Under the pieces are notes generated by a model. The model was not told the origin of the DNA and ran no database searches. It was given only the letters and a program-made list of their open reading frames with translations. Shown piece by piece: positions 25,421-34,708 of a DNA stretch of 64,000 nt; the first letter of the stretch is position 1, and each line of letters begins with the position of its first letter. Both the position numbers and the translations under genes were made by a program. Origin of the DNA: an uncultured Lachnospiraceae bacterium (lineage in GTDB: Bacteria > Bacillota > Clostridia > Lachnospirales > Lachnospiraceae); contig CAJTMW010000001.1 of NCBI GenBank assembly GCA_910577275.1, positions 1 through 64,000 on the forward strand, given 5' to 3'.

Positions 25421-25540
25421 AGCCGCCCATCTGTCTGTAGGCAGAGGAGATAAGACGGGAAGTATGAGCAGGCTGCCTGCCTGAGGCAAAATGTTTTCAA
25501 TGTGAGATGAGACTACAATGTCAGTATTGAGGATACAAAT

Positions 25541-26875
25541 ATGGATTTATTTGAATATATGAGGGCGTCCAGTATGGAAAAGGAGTCCCCCCTGGCGGCC
25601 AGAATACGCCCAACCACGCTGGATGAGGTGGTGGGACAGCAGCATATCATCGGGAAAGACAAGCTTTTGTACCGGGCAATCAGGGCGGATAAGCTCAGCT
25701 CCCTTATTTTTTACGGGCCTCCCGGCACAGGGAAAACCACCCTTGCAAAGGTGATTGCCAACACCACCAGCGCGGAATTTACCCAGATTAACGCCACGGT
25801 GGCGGGAAAAAAGGATATGGAAGAGGTGGTAAAGGCCGCCAAAGACACCATGGGAATGTACGGAAAGCGGACCATCCTTTTTATAGACGAGATTCATCGC
25901 TTCAACAAGGGTCAGCAGGACTATCTTCTGCCCTTTGTGGAGGACGGCACGCTGATACTGATAGGAGCCACCACGGAAAATCCTTATTTCGAGGTAAACG
26001 GCGCGCTGATTTCCCGCTCCATTATTTTCGAGCTGAAAGCCCTTGAAAAGGAGGACATCAAAAAGCTCCTTGAAAGAGCCGTCTATGACAGGGATAAGGG
26101 AATGGGCGCTTACGACGCGGTCCTCGAGGAAGACGCCATGGAATTTCTGGCGGAAATGGCCGGAGGAGACGCAAGGCATGCCTTGAACGCCATCGAGCTT
26201 GGCATTATGACCACCAACCGGTCAGAGGACGGGAAAATACATATCACCCTGGAGGTGGCGCAGGAATGCATTCAAAAGAGGGTGATTCGTTATGACAAGA
26301 CGGGAGACAACCATTACGATACGATTTCCGCTTTTATCAAAAGCATGCGGGGCTCCGACCCGGACGCGGCGGTTTATTATCTGGCAAGGATGCTTTATGC
26401 AGGGGAAAGCGTTACCTTTGTGGCAAGGCGGATTATGATTTGCGCCGCCGAGGACGTGGGAAATGCGGACCCCCAGGCACTTTCCGTTGCCGTCTCCGCC
26501 TCCCTTGCGGCCGAGCGGGTGGGAATGCCGGAGGCTCAGATTATTCTCTCCGAGGCGGCCATTTATGTCGCCTGCGCGCCCAAGAGCAACGCCTGTGTGG
26601 CGGCTATTGGGGAAGCCATGAAAGCGGTGGAGGAGCGGGGAAACCTTCCGATTCCGGTGCATTTACAGGACGCCCATTATAAGGGGGCGGCGAAATTAGG
26701 GCATGGCCGGGGCTATCTGTACGCCCATGATTATCCGAACCACTATGTGGAGCAGCAGTATCTGCCCTATGAGCTGAGCGGCAGGGAGTTTTACCGCCCG
26801 TCGGGAAACGGGTATGAGGTGAAGATAAAAGAGCACATGAAGCGGCTTAAGGGGACGGAAAAGCCGAAAGTCTGA
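25541..26875 (+). CDS. rarA: Replication-associated recombination protein RarA
   Basis: 444 residues. AAA+ clamp-loader-like ATPase: Walker A YGPPGTGKTTLA, Walker B ILFIDEIHRFNKGQQD, sensor 1 IGATTENPYFEV, arginine finger region ISRS, and the C-terminal MgsA helical domain (HLQDAHYKGAAKLGHGRGY). It starts at an ATG with GAGG upstream, and length and motifs match the family throughout. RarA acts at stalled replication forks. A DUF5722 gene follows after 56 nt. Confidence 0.96.
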   Translation: MDLFEYMRASSMEKESPLAARIRPTTLDEVVGQQHIIGKDKLLYRAIRADKLSSLIFYGPPGTGKTTLAKVIANTTSAEFTQINATVAGKKDMEEVVKAAKDTMGMYGKRTILFIDEIHRFNKGQQDYLLPFVEDGTLILIGATTENPYFEVNGALISRSIIFELKALEKEDIKKLLERAVYDRDKGMGAYDAVLEEDAMEFLAEMAGGDARHALNAIELGIMTTNRSEDGKIHITLEVAQECIQKRVIRYDKTGDNHYDTISAFIKSMRGSDPDAAVYYLARMLYAGESVTFVARRIMICAAEDVGNADPQALSVAVSASLAAERVGMPEAQIILSEAAIYVACAPKSNACVAAIGEAMKAVEERGNLPIPVHLQDAHYKGAAKLGHGRGYLYAHDYPNHYVEQQYLPYELSGREFYRPSGNGYEVKIKEHMKRLKGTEKPKV

Positions 26876-26931
26876 CGCAGGCGGCAAACTATGCCCTCCT
26901 GCGGAAAAGAGGGAGAGAAAAGAGGAAAATT

Positions 26932-28956
26932 ATGGATTTAAAAACCGGAAAGAGAAAAAAACCGGCAAAGGAAATAAAAAGAAAGATAGCGGCAAATAAG
27001 GAGAGGAAGGCCAGAAAGGCGGAGAAGGCCGGGAAGGCGGACAAAGACCGCAAGACGGAGAATACCGGAAAAGCGGAGAAAGACCGGAAGACGGAGACGG
27101 AAGGAAGGGCGGAGAAGGCCGGGAAAACGGAGAAATCCGGGAAAAGGACGGGAAAGTCCGGTACGAAAAGGCTCACAGGCTGGCTTTTTGCCGGCGCCGC
27201 GGCGCTTCTTGCGGGGGCGCTTGGGCTTTCGGTGTTTTTCCTGACCCGTTCATGGGAGGAGGAAGCGGAAAAGCTGCCGGAGGTGAAGCCGCCGGAAGTT
27301 ACGGACAGCGTGGAGCCGGTAATACCGGAGGAGGATATGGGAGACGACGTGACGGAGCACATTGTAACCGCCGGTAACGCCGTATGGGAATCCTTTAAGA
27401 AAAGGCCGGAAAGCCATGAGCTGACAGATGCAAATACCGCAAGCTTCGCATCCATAACCGAGTGCGCAATTAACCCCAAAACCCAGCGGGTTTCCATTAC
27501 CGCGGAAGGGGACGGCATTCCCAAAAGCGACGACAAGTATTACTATCTTTTTGCTTTAAATACGTATGATACTGCGATTCCACAGGATGCCGAGTATCTT
27601 GCAAGAGATTATAAGGACAGCGAGGTCAGCTTTTCCGCTTCCCTGAATTATAACCTTTCGGGCAGCAGGCTTTATAAGAAGTTTGCCGTTGCGGTGAAGA
27701 AGGACGGGAATTATGTGCAGGTAAGCACTCCCAGCTATATCACGAACCCGGAGGCAATTGCAAAATATACGTCGGTGTTCCAGCAGCCCGCCTCTATCAA
27801 GGGGCTTTTGGTGGACCCCAACAGGATGCGGGGCGGTGAGCTGGACGATTTGGGAGTGAAGCAGGCCGCCTATAATATCCCTGTGGCAAGACTCCTTGGC
27901 CCTACCAGCAATCCGGCGTATCCCACCATTCAATATACCTATAACGGGAGAACCTATGCCATAAACGGTCAGGTGGTTGCGGAGTATGATTTGGTGTTCG
28001 GCACGCTGACGGCCAAGGGAATCACCACCACGGCGATTATTCTGAACAATTATTCCGGCGCCTATCCGCAGCTTACGCACCCGAAAGCGCGGAGCGGGAG
28101 TACTGCGCCCTACACCATGTTTAACGGCGCTGAGGAGTCTGGCGTGGAATACATAGCGGCCATCGGCACGTTCCTTGCGGAGCGCTATTCGGGAAACGCC
28201 CATGGAAGGATTTCCAACTGGATTATCGCCAATGAGATTAACGCCCGCAAGGAGTGGAATTATATGGCCCATGTGGATATTGAAACCTATGTGGAGGAAT
28301 ATGCAAGGGCGTTCCGGGTATTTTACACGGCAATCAAGAGCGTGAGCAGCAGCGCAAGAGTTTACATTTCTCTGGACCAACAGTGGGACAGAAATATCAA
28401 AAACAATACCAACTATGACGGGCGGGATATTCTGGATGTGTTCAACAGAAATATTTCGTCAAAAGGAAATATTGACTGGGGCGTGGCCCAGCATCCCTAT
28501 AATGTGCCTCTGACGGAGCCGAGAATCTGGAAGGCGTCAAACTATGTAAAGCATAATGCAGGAACTTCCATGATGACGATGGAAAATATAGAGGTTCTGA
28601 TTAACTATCTGCGGCAGCCCCAGTTCCTTGACTCAAACGGTCAGGTGAGGAGCATACTGATTAGCGAGCTGGGATATACCTCCACCGGCGGGCAGGCCCT
28701 GCAGGCGGCGGCTTTCGCCTATGCCTATTATAAAATGGAGGCATACAGTGAAATCGACGGCTTTTTGCTGAACCGGCAGACCGACGCGGGAGAAGAGGTG
28801 GCCCAGGGGCTTGCCTTCGGCCTTAACGACGCGGGTGGAGGACGCAAGCAGCTTTACGATGTGTTTAAGTATATCGATACGCCAAATCATGCGGCCTATA
28901 CGGATTTTGCAAAGGAGATTATCGGGATATCGAGCTGGAGCGAGATTGTGCGGTAG
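26932..28956 (+). CDS. DUF5722-type surface protein with GH-A-like fold
   Basis: 674 residues. The first ~80 residues are almost only Lys, Glu, Ala, Gly and Thr in a degenerate KAEKAGK-type repeat; one transmembrane helix follows (about 85-105), so the tail is cytoplasmic and the rest extracellular. The exodomain matches DUF5722. Its sequence suggests a TIM-barrel glycosidase of clan A: IIANEINA with candidate acid/base E435, QHPYNVPL, and LISELGY with candidate nucleophile E579. The enzyme activity is inference. RBS AGAGGAAA; a terminator at 28976 ends the unit. Confidence 0.75.
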   Translation: MDLKTGKRKKPAKEIKRKIAANKERKARKAEKAGKADKDRKTENTGKAEKDRKTETEGRAEKAGKTEKSGKRTGKSGTKRLTGWLFAGAAALLAGALGLSVFFLTRSWEEEAEKLPEVKPPEVTDSVEPVIPEEDMGDDVTEHIVTAGNAVWESFKKRPESHELTDANTASFASITECAINPKTQRVSITAEGDGIPKSDDKYYYLFALNTYDTAIPQDAEYLARDYKDSEVSFSASLNYNLSGSRLYKKFAVAVKKDGNYVQVSTPSYITNPEAIAKYTSVFQQPASIKGLLVDPNRMRGGELDDLGVKQAAYNIPVARLLGPTSNPAYPTIQYTYNGRTYAINGQVVAEYDLVFGTLTAKGITTTAIILNNYSGAYPQLTHPKARSGSTAPYTMFNGAEESGVEYIAAIGTFLAERYSGNAHGRISNWIIANEINARKEWNYMAHVDIETYVEEYARAFRVFYTAIKSVSSSARVYISLDQQWDRNIKNNTNYDGRDILDVFNRNISSKGNIDWGVAQHPYNVPLTEPRIWKASNYVKHNAGTSMMTMENIEVLINYLRQPQFLDSNGQVRSILISELGYTSTGGQALQAAAFAYAYYKMEAYSEIDGFLLNRQTDAGEEVAQGLAFGLNDAGGGRKQLYDVFKYIDTPNHAAYTDFAKEIIGISSWSEIVR

Positions 28957-28975
28957 GGGTTTCGGAAGAATAACA

Positions 28976-29007
28976 AAAAGCAGGCAGTTTTTGCCTGCTT
29001 TTCCTTT
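28976..29007 (+). terminator. Terminator after the DUF5722 gene
   Basis: AAAAGCAGGCA (28976-28986) pairs with TGCCTGCTTTT (28992-29002) around GTTTT. The T-rich right arm runs straight into the tandem repeats. Confidence 0.88.
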
Positions 29008-29118
29008 ACAATAAGCTGGCGCGCGTAGCGTGACAGCGTTTGTTACAATAAGCTGGCGCACGTAGCGTGACAGCGTTTGTTACAATAAGCTGGCGCACGT
29101 AGCGTGGCAGCGTTTGTT
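29008..29118. repeat. Three 37-bp tandem hairpin repeats
   Basis: Units begin ACAATAAGCTGGCGC at 29008, 29045 and 29082 and are nearly identical (two substitutions). Each contains a hairpin: GCTG pairs with CAGC and CACG with CGTG around TAG. The array lies between the convergent DUF5722 and DUF4364 genes. A single related unit follows the terminator at 6971. Confidence 0.85.
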
Positions 29119-29128
29119 TCATATAAGG

Positions 29129-29647
29129 TCAGCTCAGAAGCTGATTCATCAGATACTGGTAAATCTCCTGATTCCGCCCCTTCCAGTTGTCGCAGATGGT
29201 AACGGCGGTTTCCTCCAAAGGAACGGAGAGAGTTAGGTCAATCAGGGTGAGTCCCTTGTCCATTGCCAGGAGGCGGGTCTCGTACTCGCCGGAGGCCGCC
29301 CTGCGATAGCTTGCCACAACGGAGTTCTCATTGCGAAGCTCAAAACCGTGTTCTTTCAGGTAATTATCGATATCGGTTCTGATATCCCGGTCAATCTGGT
29401 TTTTAAAAAAGTTCAGGGTCTCGGAGCCTTCGTCCGTAATGCTCAGATAAGAACGGTTCCTTGCAGTCACGCAGGAGAGGAGGCCGTCGTCAATCAGCTC
29501 TCCGACAGCCTGCTGCAGATTGAGGAAATTGGTGGTGTATTCCCTGTTTAAGAGAAAATCCGTGACCTGCGTTCTGGTTAACGGAAAACCGGCACGCTCC
29601 AGCATGTATAAAACAATTAACTTGTATAAGGTAATGGGTTCCTGCAT
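29129..29647 (-). CDS. DUF4364 family protein
   Basis: 172 residues from ATG 29647 (MQEPITLYKLIVLYML), with GGAAAAGG upstream; a 20-residue extension to 29707 is rejected because the family starts here. The N-terminal part is a winged helix (LTRTQVTDFLLN, LQQAVGELIDDGLL); the C-terminal half is an alpha/beta domain with VPLEETAVTICDNW. Probably a DNA-binding regulator of unknown target, common in Clostridia. It is separated from the malic enzyme gene upstream by ~90 bp. Confidence 0.85.
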   Translation of the reverse strand: MQEPITLYKLIVLYMLERAGFPLTRTQVTDFLLNREYTTNFLNLQQAVGELIDDGLLSCVTARNRSYLSITDEGSETLNFFKNQIDRDIRTDIDNYLKEHGFELRNENSVVASYRRAASGEYETRLLAMDKGLTLIDLTLSVPLEETAVTICDNWKGRNQEIYQYLMNQLLS

Positions 29648-29735
29648 TTCCTTTTCCTTTCGCCACTCTATGAAAACAACGAATGCTGCAAATGCTGTAT
29701 GCCGCAAAGGATTCGCAGCTGAACCGGCGCCGGCG

Positions 29736-30884
29736 TCAGCGGATGTGCGACTTCACGGCCTCGGCCACAAGGTTTGCCACTTCGGGATTGAATGCTTCGG
29801 GGATAATATTATTTTCGTTTAAGTCTTCATCGGGCACCAGTGAAGCGATTGCCTTTGCGGCGGCCAGCTTCATTTCCTCCGTAATCTGTAAGGCGCGTCC
29901 CTCGAGAGCGCCCTTGAAAATGCCGGGGAAAGCAACCACGTTGTTAATCTGGTTGGGGAAATCGCTTCGGCCCGTCCCCACGATTCTTGCCCCGGCGGCT
30001 TTTGCCGCATCAGGCATGATTTCCGGCACGGGATTTGCCATGGCAAATAAAATGGCGTCTTTATTCATGGAGGAAACCATTTCCGGGGTGACGATGCCGG
30101 GAGCGGAGACGCCTACAAAGATGTCCGCGCCTTTCAGGGCGTCCGCAAGGGTTCCGGTTTTGCCGGAGCGGTTTGTCAGCTCCGCCATCTTTTCCTGCAT
30201 CCAGTTAAGCCCCTCGGAAGCTTTTGAGATGATGCCGGCCTTGTCGCACATGATAATATCGGAAAAGCCGTAGGTGAGAAGAAGCTTTGTGATGGCGACG
30301 CCTGCGCTTCCGGCTCCGTTTACCACGACCTTACAGTTTTCTTTCATTTTCCCCACAACCTTCAAAGCGTTAATGATGCCTGCCAGAACCACGATGGCGG
30401 TTCCGTGCTGGTCGTCGTGGAAAACGGGGATATCCAGTATTTCTTTCAGCCGTTCTTCAATTTCAAAGCAGCGGGGGGCGCTGATGTCCTCCAGATTAAT
30501 GCCGCCGAAGCCGGGGGCCAGCCAGGTTACCGCCTTGATGATTTCCTCCGTATCCTGGGTATCCAGGCAGATGGGAACCGCATTGACGCCGCCGAATTCC
30601 TTAAAAAGAACCGCTTTTCCCTCCATAACGGGCATGGCGGCGTGAGGGCCGATATTGCCAAGCCCGAGTACGGCGCTTCCGTCGGAGACAACCGCTATGG
30701 TGTTGGCTTTCATGGTGTATTTGTAGGCCAAAGACTTATCCTCTGCAATCACCTTGCAGGGCTCCGCCACGCCGGGGGTGTAGGCCAGAGCCAAATCCTC
30801 TCTGGTTTTTACAGGAGTTTTGGATGTGGTTTCGATTTTGCCGTTCCACTGTTCGTGGAGCGTCAGCGCTTTATTTTCATTCAT
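29736..30884 (-). CDS. NAD(P)-dependent malic enzyme
   Basis: 382 residues from ATG 30884 (MNENKALTLHEQWNGK), with GAGAGG upstream; a longer in-frame start at 31043 would overlap the AraC gene and is rejected. It carries the short-form malic enzyme landmarks YTPGVAEPC (catalytic Tyr), VVSDGSAVLGLGNIGP, NLEDISAPRCFEIE (metal ligands), DDQHGTAIV, and NGAGSAGVAI for nucleotide binding. It converts malate to pyruvate and CO2. The AraC gene starts upstream on the same strand with about 140 bp between stop and start. Confidence 0.94.
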   Translation of the reverse strand: MNENKALTLHEQWNGKIETTSKTPVKTREDLALAYTPGVAEPCKVIAEDKSLAYKYTMKANTIAVVSDGSAVLGLGNIGPHAAMPVMEGKAVLFKEFGGVNAVPICLDTQDTEEIIKAVTWLAPGFGGINLEDISAPRCFEIEERLKEILDIPVFHDDQHGTAIVVLAGIINALKVVGKMKENCKVVVNGAGSAGVAITKLLLTYGFSDIIMCDKAGIISKASEGLNWMQEKMAELTNRSGKTGTLADALKGADIFVGVSAPGIVTPEMVSSMNKDAILFAMANPVPEIMPDAAKAAGARIVGTGRSDFPNQINNVVAFPGIFKGALEGRALQITEEMKLAAAKAIASLVPDEDLNENNIIPEAFNPEVANLVAEAVKSHIR

Positions 30885-31023
30885 GGCAGGTACCTCTCTT
30901 GTTTTTATGGATATGGCAGGGAGCTTCGGATTCCCAAAGCTGCCTATGCAATGTGCGCGTATCAGAACGCTTCCTATATCATATAATAATTTTTTCCGGG
31001 ATGCAATTCTTTTTGCGGCGGAG

Positions 31024-31998
31024 TTATTTTTCCCCCGCCCCATTCACCCATTCCCTGAATCTGCGCGGCGACATCCCATACTCCTGTTTAAAAGCCCGGT
31101 AAAAAGAGGAATAATCTGCAAATCCTACAATATTGTAGATATTTCCCGGAGGCTCTCCGTCCAGAATCAGGTTTTTGGCCGCAATCAGCCGATGCTGGGT
31201 TACACAGTGATAGAAGCTGACGCCCAGACGCTTTCGGAACAACTGGCTGATGGTGCTTTCGCTGACCAGAAATCTGCGGGCCGTTCCCTTTAATGTGATT
31301 TTATCGGCGAGATTGCTTTTTATGTAGGCAAGCGCTTCGTCCAGAAGCTCCTGCTTTTCTGCAGCCGGAGTGCGGGCGCGGGTATCATGGAAAGCACGGT
31401 TTAAATCTACCAGTGTGAGAAGGGCGTCAGCGTAAAGCGCGCTCTGCCAGCCCGGCGCTTTGCGGGCATTTTCATCCGAGGCCTGACGGAAATGTTCGCG
31501 CAGGACTTCTCCCATAGAAGTACCGAAGGTGCGCAGGATTTTTCCTTCTGCGGGGACGATGCCGTCACAGGGAGAAATACCGCGTATCTGCTCTGCATAT
31601 TCGGCGCTGAGCCACAGCACATAGCGGCAGTAGGGCGCTTCCATGGGCTCTGATATCAGAGGACGGTGACTTAATCCTGGCGGTATAAACACGATGTCCC
31701 CCTCTTTCAAGGTGTAGCGCTCGTCGCCTAAAAGATACTGGATGGTTCCGCTCCTGGTATACAGTATTTCATAAAAGCTGTGGCTGTGGAGCTGTATGAC
31801 GTCTCCGCTGTAATTTTCATCCGTATGGGCGTTGACATAGCGGGAATTCATTTCCATTTCCTGATAAAAATTTATACTGGGGATACCGGCCTCAAGGAGC
31901 GCCGCCTGAAACTCCTGCGGTCTGATATTTCCCCTTTCCTGTAAAAATTTCTGAAATGCAGGCAGGCTTCTCATTTCATTTGCTTCGTTTAATTTCAC
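31024..31998 (-). CDS. AraC family regulator with cupin sensor
   Basis: 324 residues. The N-terminal two thirds contain a cupin sensor (IQLHSHSFYEILYTRSGTI, GDIVFIPPGLSHRP); the C-terminus has two helix-turn-helices of the AraC domain (TARRFLVSESTISQLFRKRLG and IVGFADYSSFYRAFKQEYGMSPRRFRE). It is divergent from the GPH symporter and creatininase genes and probably activates them, or its own promoter, in response to a sugar-like or nitrogenous ligand. RBS AGGAGG is present upstream of the start. Confidence 0.9.
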   Translation of the reverse strand: MKLNEANEMRSLPAFQKFLQERGNIRPQEFQAALLEAGIPSINFYQEMEMNSRYVNAHTDENYSGDVIQLHSHSFYEILYTRSGTIQYLLGDERYTLKEGDIVFIPPGLSHRPLISEPMEAPYCRYVLWLSAEYAEQIRGISPCDGIVPAEGKILRTFGTSMGEVLREHFRQASDENARKAPGWQSALYADALLTLVDLNRAFHDTRARTPAAEKQELLDEALAYIKSNLADKITLKGTARRFLVSESTISQLFRKRLGVSFYHCVTQHRLIAAKNLILDGEPPGNIYNIVGFADYSSFYRAFKQEYGMSPRRFREWVNGAGEK

Positions 31999-32043
31999 AA
32001 AAATCCTCCTGTAAACCTTCGTATTATTATAAAAATCATAGCA

Positions 32044-32113
32044 TGTAAATGCGGGATTTACAATAATATATGCAATAATTGCAATTTTCTCTGCGCAGGT
32101 TGTAATTTATAAT
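32044..32113 (+). promoter_or_regulatory. Divergent regulatory region between AraC and symporter genes
   Basis: TATAAT at 32108-32113 is a good -10 for the symporter, but the matching -35 (TTTTCT, 32085-32090) is weak, as expected for an activated promoter. Two palindromes lie upstream: TGTAAATnnnnnATTTACA (32044-32062) and TGCAATAATTGCA (32071-32083). Either may be the AraC operator. Confidence 0.55.
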
Positions 32114-32168
32114 ACAATCAGAACAAATGAGGGGGCTTAGGCCCATGCGACACGAGAGGAGAAAATCA

Positions 32169-33557
32169 ATGAGTAAGAAGAAAACCTCCGGCCTGACAAT
32201 AAAGCATAAGGTCGGATATGGTCTGGGCGACGCCGGCGGGTGTATGACTTTTGCGCTGATGACGGGAATGTTTACCCGGTACTGTATGAATGTGCTTCAG
32301 GTTGACAGCCGTGTGCTTGCCGGACTTTTGTTTGTCTGGAATGTATGGGACGCTGTTAACGACCCTATGATGGGCGCAATTATGGACAAGATTTATGCAA
32401 AGAACCATAACAAAAAGGGAAAATTCCGTCCTTGGATTTTGCGCTCCACTCCAATGCTGGCAGTCACGGCAATTGCGCTGTGGACAGTGCCAACATTTTT
32501 CAGCGGGGTCGCCATGATTGCGGCACTTTTTATCTGTAAAATATTATATGAGGGATGCTATACCATGTTTAATATCCCTATGGGCAGCCTTCTTTCGGCT
32601 ATGGCCAATACCGACGAGGAACGCGCCGGCTTATCCTCCGCCAGAGGTTTCGGCTCTATCGTGGGAAATCTGATTCCCATGGTTCTGTTCCCGCTTTTGC
32701 TGGCGCAGTTCGGCGACAGCGCCACAGGCTTTGGTCTGGGAGCAACGGTCTGTGCGCTCTTAGGAGGCGTGATGTGTTTTCTTCATTATTACTGGACGGA
32801 GGAGCGCAACATCACTGACGCTCCGAAGGACGATAATGCGGAAAAGGTGAAGATTACGGATATCCTGAATGTTGTCAAGGTGAACCGTGCGTTTCTTGCG
32901 CTGTGTATCCACGGTATTTGTATCTGTGTAATGCAGAACGCTTCCAGCAGTCTAGGTACTTATATGTATAAGGATGTTATGGGAAATATCGGTATGATGA
33001 GTATGGCGTCAACAATTGCAATGCCGCTCAGCATCGTATTTCTTGCCATAGCGCCGAAGGTGGCGAAAAAGCTTGGTCTTGTAAAAATGATACGCCACGG
33101 CCTTCTGCTTAGCTGCGTGATGTTTGTTTCCCTGTTTGCGCTTCATATGGTTACGAATGTCAATATCTGGGTTCACATTATCTGGTCGTCCCTTGCCTCC
33201 GGTTTTGCAAGCCTTTCAGTGCTGATGCAGTGGGGTATGGTGGGAGAAGCAATTGACTATAACGAATATCTTACGGGAAAGCGCACGGAAGGCTCGATTT
33301 ACGGTTCCTTTAATCTGGCCCGCCGTATCGGCAATACCGTCGGTTCTTCACTGGCAGTTCTGATGCTGGGCTGGGTGGGCTACGATACCGCCGCTGCCGT
33401 ACAGTCTGCCGCTGCAATTACCGGTATCAAGGCATTGTGCGTATTAATGCCGGGTATCTTTGTTATCGGAAGCTGGCTTGCATTTACCTTTGTATGGAAC
33501 ATTACGCCTGAAATCCGGGAAAAGATGGCGCAAAGTAAGGGCGGACAGTCCGCATAA
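32169..33557 (+). CDS. GPH family glycoside/hexuronide symporter (MFS)
   Basis: 462 residues from ATG 32169, with GAGAGGAG upstream; the upstream ATG at 32127 is rejected. Twelve hydrophobic helices and the GPH landmarks VGYGLGDAGG, VWDAVNDPMMGAI and EYLTGKRTEGSIYGSFNLARRIG. Such proteins import sugars, glucuronides or related compounds with Na+ or H+. The creatininase-family gene follows closely, and both are opposite an AraC regulator, suggesting one uptake-and-cleavage module whose substrate is unknown. Confidence 0.92.
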   Translation: MSKKKTSGLTIKHKVGYGLGDAGGCMTFALMTGMFTRYCMNVLQVDSRVLAGLLFVWNVWDAVNDPMMGAIMDKIYAKNHNKKGKFRPWILRSTPMLAVTAIALWTVPTFFSGVAMIAALFICKILYEGCYTMFNIPMGSLLSAMANTDEERAGLSSARGFGSIVGNLIPMVLFPLLLAQFGDSATGFGLGATVCALLGGVMCFLHYYWTEERNITDAPKDDNAEKVKITDILNVVKVNRAFLALCIHGICICVMQNASSSLGTYMYKDVMGNIGMMSMASTIAMPLSIVFLAIAPKVAKKLGLVKMIRHGLLLSCVMFVSLFALHMVTNVNIWVHIIWSSLASGFASLSVLMQWGMVGEAIDYNEYLTGKRTEGSIYGSFNLARRIGNTVGSSLAVLMLGWVGYDTAAAVQSAAAITGIKALCVLMPGIFVIGSWLAFTFVWNITPEIREKMAQSKGGQSA

Positions 33558-33644
33558 AAAGCTATGGCGGGGACGGGCGCCGGAAGTCCGGCTTTGAGCC
33601 GGTCTGGCGCGTGCCCGCGGGAAAAGCCGCAGAAAGGAGATTTT

Positions 33645-34487
33645 ATGGAATTAAGGACACGGATTCTTCCGAAAATGATTAACAGCGAGGTGGAGGCTTA
33701 TTTAGAGCATAACGACATTATTATCGTGCCGGTGGGCACGGTGGAGATGCACGGAGGTCTGCCTCTTGACAGTGAAACGGTTATCAGCGAGGCTTATGCC
33801 CTCCGCATGGCGGAGAGCTGCGACGGCCTTGCGCTTACCGGACTTCCCTATTTTTATGCCGGAGCGACGGCTTCGGGACGGGGAACGGTTCAGGTGAGCG
33901 TTCGCCAGGGAATTGATTATCTGGGGGCTGTGGCGCGCAGCCTTTTACGTCAGGGATTTAAAAGACAGATATACATCAGCTTCCATGGTCCGGCGCACAT
34001 GACATGCAGCCCTATGGTTCGGGATTTCTTTGACGAGACAGGCGTTCCGATTTTATATATGGATTTGTCCATGCAGATGATGCATCATGCAAGGGATTTA
34101 TTCAAGAGTATGGACAGCTTCCATGCGATTACCGTGGGCGCTTATCAGATTATGGGACGGCTTTCGGACGTTCCCTTTACCACGGAGTTTTTCCATCAGG
34201 AAAAGCAGACCTGCTCGCCCTTTAACGATTTATTTGCGCTGGCTTATCAGAGCGGCTCCGCCGGATACTGCTTTGCCAGCCCCAGGGACCACATGAGCAC
34301 GCCGCAGATTCCTGATGACGCCGCAAGGCAGGCTCTTGCCGACGAGGGGGAGGCGCTGATTGGCACCTTGGTGGAACGCATGGATATGCCGCATATTGTG
34401 GAGCAGATGCAAAAGCTTGAAGGCTACACCAACGAGGTGGAGGACAGGTGCCCGTGGATGCCGAGCGCATGGGCTAAGAGGAAATAG
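33645..34487 (+). CDS. Creatininase family amidohydrolase
   Basis: 280 residues from ATG 33645 behind GAAAGGAG. Metal-binding landmarks of the family are present: PVGTVEMHGGLPLDSET (Glu, His, Asp ligands) and ISFHGPAHM. Members cleave cyclic or linear amides (creatinine, formamides, or the mycofactocin precursor peptide in MftE). No mycofactocin genes are nearby. With the AraC regulator and GPH symporter this suggests uptake of a glycosylated or sugar-linked amide, which is inference. A terminator follows. Confidence 0.88.
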   Translation: MELRTRILPKMINSEVEAYLEHNDIIIVPVGTVEMHGGLPLDSETVISEAYALRMAESCDGLALTGLPYFYAGATASGRGTVQVSVRQGIDYLGAVARSLLRQGFKRQIYISFHGPAHMTCSPMVRDFFDETGVPILYMDLSMQMMHHARDLFKSMDSFHAITVGAYQIMGRLSDVPFTTEFFHQEKQTCSPFNDLFALAYQSGSAGYCFASPRDHMSTPQIPDDAARQALADEGEALIGTLVERMDMPHIVEQMQKLEGYTNEVEDRCPWMPSAWAKRK

Positions 34488-34496
34488 ATGATAAAG

Positions 34497-34545
34497 AACC
34501 GGATGTAAAAGGCTGTTTTGACAGGATTTTGCGTCCGGTTTTACT
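34497..34545 (+). terminator. Terminator after the creatininase gene
   Basis: AACCGGA (34497-34503) pairs with TCCGGTT (34534-34540), with an inner AAAA..CTG/CAG..TTTT stem, followed by TTTAC. The long loop makes it moderately certain. Confidence 0.6.
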
Positions 34546-34615
34546 ATAATTGTCCGGCTCGCAAAGCGCGTTGCCTGCTGTCTGCCTGACCGGTATACGG
34601 ATTTATGAATAACTC

Positions 34616-34644
34616 TTTACACACAGGAAATGATATGCTATTAT
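34616..34644 (+). promoter_or_regulatory. Sigma-A promoter of the degV gene
   Basis: TTTACA (34616-34621), 17 bp, TATTAT (34639-34644). Confidence 0.7.
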
Positions 34645-34708
34645 AAGTAGTATCAAAAACCACATAGAGTGGTTACACATAAAGAATAAAATGGTCCTGG
34701 AGGTTATC

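Noticed and set aside
29008..29118. CRISPR array
   Set aside because: The three 37-bp units abut directly without unique spacers and no cas genes are near; each is a hairpin repeat.
31024..31043. Malic enzyme start at 31043 overlapping AraC
   Set aside because: The 30884 ATG has a proper site and matches the family N-terminus; the extension has no conserved residues.
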